A stretch of DNA of 12,024 nt. It comes from JANYIP01 sp031394045. GTDB lineage: Bacteria > Actinomycetota > Actinomycetes > Prado026. The stretch is taken from positions 1 to 12,024 of the forward strand of contig JANMWN010000037.1 of assembly GCA_031394045.1 (NCBI GenBank), in the 5' to 3' direction. Under the pieces are notes generated by a model, which saw nothing but the letters and a program-made list of their open reading frames with translations, searched no databases and was not told where the DNA came from. The position numbers were made by a program, and so were the translations under genes. Of the stretch, positions 6,285 to 12,024 are shown in pieces (position 1 is the stretch's first letter; the number at the start of each line of letters is the position of its first letter).

Positions 6285-8423
6285 ATGGGGGGCAAGACGT
6301 CGGCCCGGCCGTCGCTTGCCAGCGTCTCGCTCTTCGCCTTGACCTGGCACTTCTCGGTCTGGGGCGGATGGCTGCTGGTCGCGCTGGCTGCTGTGAAGGT
6401 GCAGCCGGTGATGGGCCGGATGCCCGCCGTCTTCTGGGTCATCGCCGCGCTGGTCCTGCTTGGTGAGCTGCGCCCCGTGCGTACCGCCGGCTCGTACGAC
6501 GCGCAGGGCACGGTGACCTCGACCGCCTTCGTCTTCGCGATCCTCTACCTCTGGGGCCTGTGGCCCGCGCTGCTGCTCCAGGCCGGCGTGACGGTCACGT
6601 CCGAGCTGGTCAAGCGCAAGCGCACCTGGATCATGTTCTTCAACGTCGGTCAGTACGTCCTGTCAGTGACGGCGGCCTGGAGCGTGATGGCCTTCGTCGG
6701 CCTGCCGGGTGGCATCGTCGAGGCGGGGCGCGACCTCCAGGGAGCGGACCTGCTGTGGATCGTGCCCAGCTGGGTGACCTGGTTCGTGGTCAACGACGTG
6801 CTGGTCGCCGGGGTCGCCGGCGACAAGGGGCTGAGCTTCGTCGAGGCTCTCCGCGAGGACATCCTCTTCTACATCGTGACTTCCGCAGCCGTGCTGGCGC
6901 TGTCCCCGCTCGTGGTGTTCGCGGCGCAGGCGAGCGGCTGGTACGTACCCCTGCTGCTGATCCCGATGTTCGCGGTGCACAAGACCGCCCGGATCTCGTT
7001 GCAGGAGCAGCACAAGGCCATGCACGACGCGCTGACCGGGCTGCCCAACCGCAAGTACCTGCTGCGCAGCCTGGGCGAGGCCGTGGAGCGGGTCGACTCG
7101 CCGCCCTTCGCCCTGGCGCTGCTCGACCTCGACCGGTTCAAGGAGGTCAACGACACGCTCGGGCACCACGTCGGTGACCGGCTCCTCGAGCTGGTCGCCG
7201 AGCGGATCGTAGGCGTGCTGCGCCCTGAGGACCTGGTGGCCCGGCTCGGCGGCGACGAGTTCGCGATCTACCTGCCCGACGTGGCCAGCGACCGTGCGGC
7301 CGCCGACGTGGCGATGCGGATCCGGCAGGCGCTGATCGAGCCGTTCAAGCTCGAGGACGTGCTGCTGGAGCTCGAGGCCAGCATCGGCATCGCGGTCTAC
7401 CCCGCGCACGGTCGCGACGTGGAGCTGCTCCTGCGCAGGGCTGACGTCGCGATGTACCTCGCCAAGGAGCTGCACACCGAGGTCGAGGTGTACGACCCGG
7501 CCCGCGACCGCAACTCCACCGACCGGCTCGGCCTGCTGGCCGCGTTGCGGCGTGCTCTCGACGCCGGCGAGCTCGACCTCCACTACCAGCCCAAGGTCGC
7601 CCTCGAGGGTGGCGGCGTCGTCGGGGTCGAGGCCCTGATCCGCTGGAACCATCCCGTCCGCGGCTTCATCCCGCCCGACGAGTTCATCCCCCTCGCTGAG
7701 ACCTCAGGGCTGATGCACTGCTTGACGGCGTACGTCATCGACACCGCGCTGGCCCAGGTCGCCCGCTGGCGCGACGAGGGATTCCTTGTCGCCGTCGCCG
7801 TCAACGTCTCGGCCCGCGACCTGCACGGGCGGGAGCTGGCTCGTACCGTCTCGGAGGCGCTGGCCAAGCACCGCGTCCCCGCGACGCTGCTCAAGCTCGA
7901 GCTGACCGAGCGCACCCTGATGCTCGAGAACTCCCGGGTCCTCGACACCCTGGTGGCGCTGGAGGCGCTCGACGTCGAGCTTAGCCTGGACGACTTCGGT
8001 ACGGGCTACTCCTCGATGTTCATGCTCAAGCGGCTGCCCGTCAGCGAGATCAAGGTCGACCAGTCGTTCGTCAGCAAGCTCACCCGTGGCGGGGAGGACG
8101 CGTCGATCGTCCGGTCGATCATCGAGCTGGCGCACGGTCTCGGCCTGCAGGCCGTTGCCGAGGGTGTCGAGACCGAAGAGGTCTGGGACCAGCTGGTCGG
8201 GCTCGGCTGCGACACCGCCCAGGGCTGGTTCGTCAGCCGTCCGATGCCGGCGGCCGCGGCGACGGACTGGCTGCGTGGTCACTTCCGGGAGACCGACCAC
8301 TCGCGCAGCCGCAGCGAGGAGCGCGCACCGGAGATGCTGCCCCGAGCACTGCCCCGAGCACTGCCCGAGGTGCTGCCCGAGGTGCTGCCGCTGCCAGTGG
8401 CAGCGGAGGCCGGCCCGGCCTGA
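6285..8423 (+). CDS. Membrane-anchored GGDEF-EAL c-di-GMP synthase/phosphodiesterase (paralogue 2)
   Basis: A 712-residue tandem paralogue of the preceding gene with the same layout. Residues 16-234 hold six or seven hydrophobic segments with GELRPV at 60-65 and AFVFAIL at 81-87. The GGDEF domain has DALTGLPNR (248-256), metal Asp281, inhibitory RxxD at 313-316 and GGDEF at 322-326. The EAL domain has EAL at 449-451, Asn507, Glu539, DDFGTGYSS at 569-577, Lys590, Glu626 and Gln646, so both activities look possible. Unlike paralogue 1 it lacks the long acidic/Pro lead and ends in a low-complexity tail of LPRA and LPEV repeats (about 685-703). ATG 6285 is chosen over an in-frame GTG at 6243 because of the strong ribosome site. 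It lies 101 bp after its paralogue, so co-transcription is possible. Domain calls are firm; the signal sensed is unknown. Confidence 0.93.
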   Translation: MGGKTSARPSLASVSLFALTWHFSVWGGWLLVALAAVKVQPVMGRMPAVFWVIAALVLLGELRPVRTAGSYDAQGTVTSTAFVFAILYLWGLWPALLLQAGVTVTSELVKRKRTWIMFFNVGQYVLSVTAAWSVMAFVGLPGGIVEAGRDLQGADLLWIVPSWVTWFVVNDVLVAGVAGDKGLSFVEALREDILFYIVTSAAVLALSPLVVFAAQASGWYVPLLLIPMFAVHKTARISLQEQHKAMHDALTGLPNRKYLLRSLGEAVERVDSPPFALALLDLDRFKEVNDTLGHHVGDRLLELVAERIVGVLRPEDLVARLGGDEFAIYLPDVASDRAAADVAMRIRQALIEPFKLEDVLLELEASIGIAVYPAHGRDVELLLRRADVAMYLAKELHTEVEVYDPARDRNSTDRLGLLAALRRALDAGELDLHYQPKVALEGGGVVGVEALIRWNHPVRGFIPPDEFIPLAETSGLMHCLTAYVIDTALAQVARWRDEGFLVAVAVNVSARDLHGRELARTVSEALAKHRVPATLLKLELTERTLMLENSRVLDTLVALEALDVELSLDDFGTGYSSMFMLKRLPVSEIKVDQSFVSKLTRGGEDASIVRSIIELAHGLGLQAVAEGVETEEVWDQLVGLGCDTAQGWFVSRPMPAAAATDWLRGHFRETDHSRSRSEERAPEMLPRALPRALPEVLPEVLPLPVAAEAGPA
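8337..8384 (+). repeat. Four 12-bp tandem repeats in the paralogue 2 C-terminal tail
   Basis: Two copies of CTGCCCCGAGCA (8337-8360) are followed by two copies of CTGCCCGAGGTG (8361-8384), encoding LPRA-LPRA-LPEV-LPEV, then LPLP. The repeats keep the reading frame. The paired copies look like recent 12-bp duplications and may vary in number between strains. Confidence 0.85.
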
Positions 8424-8428
8424 CCGCC

Positions 8429-8434
8429 TAGGAT
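8429..8434 (+). promoter_or_regulatory. Candidate -10 element for gatCAB
   Basis: TAGGAT fits the actinobacterial TAnnnT -10 pattern and lies just after the paralogue 2 stop, 91 bp before gatC. No good -35 hexamer is seen 16-19 bp upstream. The gatCAB genes may instead be read through from upstream. Confidence 0.3.
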
Positions 8435-8440
8435 GGTTAC

Positions 8441-8470
8441 GCGATCCAGCGCGATCCAGCGCGATCCCGC
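8441..8470 (+). repeat. Three 10-bp tandem repeats in the gatC leader
   Basis: GCGATCCAGC occurs twice in perfect tandem (8441-8460), followed by a third copy with one change (GCGATCCCGC, 8461-8470). They lie in the non-coding gap between paralogue 2 and gatC, just downstream of the candidate -10 element. Function unknown. Confidence 0.8.
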
Positions 8471-8524
8471 GCCACCAAGCAGCCAGCAGCATTCCGCAGC
8501 ATCTCCGAAGGAGCGGTCCGTTCC

Positions 8525-8824
8525 ATGCCGGCGATTACCCCTGACGAGGTCGCCCACCTTGCCGTGCTCGCCCGGCTCGACCTCACGCCGGAGCACCTGG
8601 GCCGGCTGGGGGTCGAGCTCGACGTGATCCTGCAGTCCGTGGCCAGGGTCGCCGAGGTCGCTTCCGCAGACATCCCCCCGACGTCGCACCCGCTGCCGCT
8701 GACCAACGTCTTCCGCGCCGACGTGGTGCAGCCGAGCCTGACCGCGGAGCAGGCGCTGTCCGCAGCCCCGGCCGTCGAGTCCGGCCGCTTCCGGGTACCC
8801 CGGATCCTCGACGAGGAGGGCTAG
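8525..8824 (+). CDS. gatC: Asp/Glu-tRNA amidotransferase subunit C
   Basis: GatC is the small subunit that wraps around and stabilises the GatA-GatB pair in the amidotransferase making Gln-tRNA(Gln) and/or Asn-tRNA(Asn). The 99-residue product has the typical opening (ITPDEVAHLAVLARLDLT at 4-21), a central P-T-SHPLPLTNVFRADV segment (about 52-67) and the usual C-terminal FRVPRILDEE at 89-98. Length is normal. ATG 8525 is preceded by AAGGAG at 8508-8513, 11 nt away, a little longer than ideal. gatA begins 2 nt after the stop, so the two are translationally linked. Confidence 0.95.
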   Translation: MPAITPDEVAHLAVLARLDLTPEHLGRLGVELDVILQSVARVAEVASADIPPTSHPLPLTNVFRADVVQPSLTAEQALSAAPAVESGRFRVPRILDEEG

Positions 8825-8826
8825 GC

Positions 8827-10320
8827 GTGACTGACCTGACCCGGCTGACCGCAACAGCTCTGGCCGCACTGGTCGCAGCCGGCGAGGCCTCGGCGGTCGA
8901 GGTCACCCGGGCTCACCTGGATCGCATCAGCGCGGTGGACGGTGCGGTGCACGCCTTCCTGCACGTCGACACCGAGGGTGCGCTGGATGCCGCCGCCGCC
9001 GTCGACGCGGATCGTGCCGCGGGTTCGCCCCTGGGTCCGCTGGCCGGCGTACCCCTCGCGCTCAAGGACGTCCTGACCATGGAGGGCATCCCCACCACCT
9101 GCGGCTCACGGATCCTCGAGGGCTGGCGGCCGGCCTACGATGCCACAGTCACCCAGCGGCTCAAGAGCGCAGGCGTCGTCATCCTCGGCAAGACCAACAT
9201 GGACGAGTTCGCCATGGGCTCCTCGACCGAGCACTCGGCGTACGGGCCGACGCACAACCCCTGGGACCTGGCCCGCATCCCCGGCGGCTCCGGGGGCGGG
9301 TCGGCCGCCGCGCTGGCCGCCTTCGAGGCGCCGCTGGCGATCGGCACCGACACCGGCGGCTCGATCCGGCAGCCCGCTGCCGTCACCGGGACTGTCGGGA
9401 TCAAGCCGACCTATGGCGGAGTCTCGCGCTATGGCCTGGTCGCCCTGGCGTCCTCGCTCGACCAGGCCGGACCGTGCGCGCGCAACGTCCTCGACGCCGC
9501 GGTCCTCCACTCGGTGATCGCCGGCTACGACCCGCATGACTCCACGTCGATCGACCAGCCGGTCCCACCGGTCGTCGAGGCGGCCCGGCGCGCGGACGTA
9601 CGCGGCATGAAGGTCGGCGTGGTCCGCGAGCTGACCGGCGACGGCTACCAGGCCGGCGTCCAGCAGCGGTTCGACGAGGCGGTCGCGCTCCTGGAGGAGC
9701 TCGGCGCTGAGGTCGTCGAGGTGTCCTGCCCGCACTTCCCGTACGCACTGGCGGCCTACTACCTGATCCTCCCGAGCGAGTGCTCCAGCAACCTGGCCAA
9801 GTTCGACGGGATGCGGTTCGGTCTGCGCGCGGGCGACGACGGAACCCGCTCCGTCGAGGAGGTGATGGGGCGTACCCGGGCGACGGGGTTCGGCGACGAG
9901 GCGATCCGCCGCATCATGCTCGGCACGTACGCCCTGTCGGCGGGCTACTACGACGCCTACTACGGCTCGGCGCAGAAGGTGCGCACGCTGGTGACGCGCG
10001 ACTTCGCGGCGGCGTTCGAGCAGGTCGACGTGCTCGTCTCGCCGACCGCGCCCACGACCGCGTTCCGGCTGGGCGAGAAGCTCGAGGACCCGCTCGCCAT
10101 GTACCTCAACGACGTCGCGACCATCCCCGCCAACCTGGCCGGCACCCCTGGGCTCTCGCTCCCGGTCGGGCTGGCGCCCGAGGACGGCCTGCCGGTCGGG
10201 CTGCAGGTGATGGCGCCGGTCATGGCCGACGAGCGGCTCTACCGCGTCGGGGCGGCGCTCGAGGCGGCGCTGGTCGCGCGCTGGGGCGCACCGATCCTGG
10301 ACGGAGTACCCGCGCTATGA
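8827..10320 (+). CDS. gatA: Asp/Glu-tRNA amidotransferase subunit A (amidase)
   Basis: GatA hydrolyses glutamine (or asparagine) and passes the ammonia through a channel to GatB. The 497-residue protein is an amidase-signature enzyme of normal length. The Ser-cisSer-Lys triad is visible: Lys80 in PLALKDV, Ser155 in PGGSGGGSA, and nucleophile Ser179 in GTDTGGSIRQPA (173-184). The glycine-rich signature continues through KPTYGGVSRYGL at 193-204. GTG 8827 is 2 nt after the gatC stop, with GGAGG at 8815-8819 inside the end of gatC. The stop overlaps the gatB start as ATGA. Mycobacteria have pfkA between gatA and gatB (from memory); here nothing intervenes. Confidence 0.97.
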   Translation: MTDLTRLTATALAALVAAGEASAVEVTRAHLDRISAVDGAVHAFLHVDTEGALDAAAAVDADRAAGSPLGPLAGVPLALKDVLTMEGIPTTCGSRILEGWRPAYDATVTQRLKSAGVVILGKTNMDEFAMGSSTEHSAYGPTHNPWDLARIPGGSGGGSAAALAAFEAPLAIGTDTGGSIRQPAAVTGTVGIKPTYGGVSRYGLVALASSLDQAGPCARNVLDAAVLHSVIAGYDPHDSTSIDQPVPPVVEAARRADVRGMKVGVVRELTGDGYQAGVQQRFDEAVALLEELGAEVVEVSCPHFPYALAAYYLILPSECSSNLAKFDGMRFGLRAGDDGTRSVEEVMGRTRATGFGDEAIRRIMLGTYALSAGYYDAYYGSAQKVRTLVTRDFAAAFEQVDVLVSPTAPTTAFRLGEKLEDPLAMYLNDVATIPANLAGTPGLSLPVGLAPEDGLPVGLQVMAPVMADERLYRVGAALEAALVARWGAPILDGVPAL

Positions 10321-11852
10321 CCGCCGCCGGTGCCGGTGCCGCGGACGCCCTGATGCCATGGGACGACGTGCTCGCGCGCTTCGACCCGGCACTCGGGCTC
10401 GAGGTGCACGTCGAGCTCAGCACGGCGACCAAGATGTTCTGCGGCTGCCCGACCGAGTTCGGGGCCGAGCCGAACACGCAGACCTGCCCGACCTGCCTGG
10501 CCTTGCCCGGGGCGCTGCCGGTGGTCAACGCGGTCGCCGTCGAGTCGGCCGTACGCCTCGGGCTGGCGCTCAACTGCAGCATCGCCTCGTGGTGCCGGTT
10601 CGCCCGCAAGAACTACTTCTACCCGGACATGCCGAAGAACTACCAGGTCTCGCAGTATGACGAGCCGATCGCGTACGACGGCTGGCTCGACGTCGAGGTG
10701 CCGACGCCTGAGGGCCCGCGCATCCACCGGATCGCGATCGAACGCGCACACATGGAGGAGGACACCGGCAAGTCCTCCCACGTCGGCGGCGACACCGGCC
10801 GGATCCAGGGCGCCGACTACTCCCTCGTCGACTACAACCGGGCCGGCATCCCGCTCATCGAGGTCGTCACCAAGCCCATCGAGGGCATCGGCGCGCTGGC
10901 TCCGGAGGTCGCGCGTGCGTTCGCGTCCGAGCTCCGAGACCTCGTCGTCGCACTAGGCATCTCCGACGCCCACATGCACCAGGGCTCGCTGCGGGCCGAC
11001 GTCAACCTGTCGTTGCGGCGTACGCCGACCGACCCGCTCGGCACCCGCTCGGAGACCAAGAACGTCAACTCGTTCCGCTCGGTCGCGCGGGCCGTCCGCT
11101 ACGAGATGCAGCGGCAGGGCGCGCTGCTCGAGGCCGGCGGCAAGGTCGTCCAGGAGACGCGGCACTGGCACGAGGACACCGGCATCACGACGTCGGGGCG
11201 CAGCAAGGAGGAGGCCGAGGACTACCGGTACTTCCCCGAGCCCGACCTCGTACCCGTGGCCCCGGACCCGGCGTGGGTCGAGGAGCTGCGGGCCGGCCTG
11301 CCCGAGCTGCCTGCGCTCCGCCGCCGCCGGCTCCAGCAGGAGTGGGACGTCAGTGACCTGGAGATGGGTGCCGTCGTCAACGCGGGCGCGCTCGAGGTGA
11401 TCGAGGCGACCATCGCCGACGGCGCCGATCCACTAGCCGCCAGGCGCTGGTGGATGGGTGAGCTGTCGAGGCTCGCCAACGAACGCGAGGTCGAGCTCGG
11501 CGACCTGGCGATCTTCCCGGCCGACGTGGCTCGCGTCATCGGCCTGGTCGCCGAGGGGACGCTGACCGACACGATGGCCCGGCAGGTGGTCGAGGGCGTG
11601 CTGGCCGGCGAGGGCTCTCCTGACGACGTCGTCGCGGGGCGCGGGCTCAAGGTCGTCAACGACGACGCCTCGCTGCTCGCCGCCATCGACGCGGCCGTCG
11701 CCGCCAACACCGATGTCGTTAACAAGATCCTGGCCGGCAAGGTGGCCGCTGCCGGTGCGATCGTCGGCGCGGTCATGAAGGCGACCCGCGGACAGGCTGA
11801 CGCGGCCCGGGTCCGTGAGCTGCTCCTCACCAAGCTAGGCGTCGAGCCGTAG
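10317..11852 (+). CDS. gatB: Asp/Glu-tRNA amidotransferase subunit B
   Basis: GatB binds the mischarged tRNA, phosphorylates the Glu or Asp side chain with ATP and transfers ammonia to it. The 511-residue product shows GLEVHVEL (27-34), a Cys4 zinc site (Cys42, Cys44, Cys57, Cys60), the family signature RKNYFYPDMPKNYQVSQYD (97-115), HMEEDTGK (145-152), DYNRAGIPLIE (172-182) and SETKNVNSF (245-253). The C-terminal YqeY-like tRNA-binding tail runs from about 365 to 508. The frame is open further upstream to 9780 but that part overlaps gatA; ATG 10317 overlaps the gatA stop as ATGA and has GGAG at 10303-10306. A second ATG at 10353 is a less likely start. Confidence 0.96.
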   Translation: MTAAGAGAADALMPWDDVLARFDPALGLEVHVELSTATKMFCGCPTEFGAEPNTQTCPTCLALPGALPVVNAVAVESAVRLGLALNCSIASWCRFARKNYFYPDMPKNYQVSQYDEPIAYDGWLDVEVPTPEGPRIHRIAIERAHMEEDTGKSSHVGGDTGRIQGADYSLVDYNRAGIPLIEVVTKPIEGIGALAPEVARAFASELRDLVVALGISDAHMHQGSLRADVNLSLRRTPTDPLGTRSETKNVNSFRSVARAVRYEMQRQGALLEAGGKVVQETRHWHEDTGITTSGRSKEEAEDYRYFPEPDLVPVAPDPAWVEELRAGLPELPALRRRRLQQEWDVSDLEMGAVVNAGALEVIEATIADGADPLAARRWWMGELSRLANEREVELGDLAIFPADVARVIGLVAEGTLTDTMARQVVEGVLAGEGSPDDVVAGRGLKVVNDDASLLAAIDAAVAANTDVVNKILAGKVAAAGAIVGAVMKATRGQADAARVRELLLTKLGVEP

Positions 11853-11879
11853 CCGGTTGGCCACCTTGCGCAATGGCGT

Positions 11880-11895
11880 GATCCGGTCACGGATT
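11880..11895 (+). terminator. Small hairpin downstream of gatB
   Basis: ATCCG (11881-11885), loop GTCA, CGGAT (11890-11894) is a perfect 5-bp stem that a G-T pair extends to 6 bp, followed by TTTGG. It lies 28 nt after the gatB stop. It is short and the T-run is poor, so termination is only possible. Confidence 0.35.
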
Positions 11896-11899
11896 TGGC

Positions 11900-11908
11900 T
11901 GTGGACAA
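11900..11908 (-). promoter_or_regulatory. Consensus-type actinobacterial DnaA box
   Basis: TGTGGACAA on the + strand is the reverse complement of TTGTCCACA, the favoured DnaA box of high-G+C actinobacteria. It is a single copy between gatB and the next gene, so it is not an origin. It could titrate DnaA, regulate the downstream gene, or be chance. Confidence 0.4.
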
Positions 11909-11933
11909 CCGGTTTCGGGGTGGGCGGGCCGCG

Positions 11934-11939
11934 TAGTCT
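11934..11939 (+). promoter_or_regulatory. -10 element for a leaderless transcript
   Basis: TAGTCT fits TAnnnT and ends 6 nt before ATG 11946. With this spacing, transcription would start at or next to the A of the ATG, which is the usual geometry of leaderless actinobacterial mRNAs. This agrees with the lack of a Shine-Dalgarno run before the ATG. Confidence 0.5.
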
Positions 11940-11955
11940 TCGAACATGTGTACGA
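11940..11955. promoter_or_regulatory. LexA (SOS) box over the start codon
   Basis: TCGAAC-ATGT-GTACGA matches the actinobacterial LexA consensus TCGAAC-N4-GTTCGA at 11 of 12 fixed positions (A for T in the right arm). It begins right after the -10 hexamer and covers the ATG, so bound LexA would block transcription initiation. DNA-damage induction of the next gene is the inference. Confidence 0.55.
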
Positions 11956-12024
11956 ACGATTCGATCTCAACCGCCGGTGCTGCGGAGCTGGATGTGGCTG
12001 CCCTGCTCGCGGCCGCGCCCGGGC
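11946..12024 (+). CDS. Start of an unidentified gene, truncated by the window edge; possibly DUF222/HNH-type
   Basis: Only 26 codons are visible, reading M-C-T-N-D-S-I-S-T-A-G-A-A-E-L-D-V and then an Ala/Leu-rich stretch, open to the edge. No domain can be recognised. The start is chosen because a -10 hexamer sits at leaderless distance and a LexA-like box overlaps the ATG; there is no ribosome site. In Nocardioides-like genomes, genes for 13E12-repeat (DUF222) HNH endonuclease-like proteins often begin with short Ala/Leu-rich sequences and similar upstream DNA, but that is an impression, not evidence. The overlapping GTG at 11948 opens another frame with a Cys/Arg-rich product, judged less likely. 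Confidence 0.5.
   Translation, partial: MCTNDSISTAGAAELDVAALLAAAPG

Noticed and set aside
8441..8470. CRISPR array or origin-type iteron cluster
   Set aside because: The 10-bp units are directly adjacent without spacers, number only three, and lie in an ordinary gene leader.
9780..10316. N-terminal extension of gatB into gatA
   Set aside because: The frame is open but the translation is Arg/Gly-rich noise, and gatA is clearly coding here; ATG 10317 gives a normal GatB N-terminus.
1..12024. Mobile element or genomic island
   Set aside because: No transposase, integrase, terminal repeats or tRNA attachment site was seen, and base composition and gene order are those of a conserved actinobacterial core region.

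Overview
The window is very G+C-rich, with G or C at most third codon positions, and every gene lies on the + strand. Gene content and order (mnmA, a short MetE-like gene, ligA, then gatC-gatA-gatB) match a conserved actinobacterial chromosomal neighbourhood; from memory, Mycobacterium tuberculosis has ligA, an Rv3015c-type gene and gatC/gatA/gatB in the same area. Two c-di-GMP genes between ligA and gatC, plus the possible start of a DUF222/HNH-type gene after gatB, suggest a Nocardioides-like or other Propionibacteriales actinomycete. That family-level placement is a guess.

Left block (1-3919): the 3' part of mnmA (tRNA 2-thiouridylase), a 341-aa single-domain MetE-like protein starting 9 nt later, and ligA (NAD-dependent DNA ligase), whose GTG start overlaps the previous gene by 8 bp. 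The tight spacing implies one transcript that begins upstream of the window.

Middle block (3920-8423): two tandem paralogues, each with several membrane segments, then a GGDEF and an EAL domain. All catalytic motifs and the RxxD inhibitory site are present in both, so they should make or degrade c-di-GMP at the membrane. They share an N-terminal membrane domain that I cannot name, and an 86-bp stretch of perfect DNA identity in the GGDEF region. The gaps before and between them hold inverted repeats that could be promoter, operator or terminator elements.

Right block (8424-11852): gatC, gatA and gatB in a tightly coupled operon (2-nt gap, then an ATGA overlap). They encode the GatCAB amidotransferase, which converts Glu-tRNA(Gln) and/or Asp-tRNA(Asn) to the correct aminoacyl-tRNA. 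A short leader with 10-bp tandem repeats precedes gatC.

Right edge (11853-12024): a short intergenic region with a small hairpin, a consensus actinobacterial DnaA box, a -10-like hexamer and a near-perfect LexA/SOS box laid over the ATG of a truncated gene. This suggests a leaderless, DNA-damage-inducible gene. No tRNA, rRNA, CRISPR array or insertion sequence was recognised. The most interesting points are the tandem c-di-GMP pair with its unnamed membrane domain and conversion-like identity, and the SOS-box/leaderless start at the right edge.
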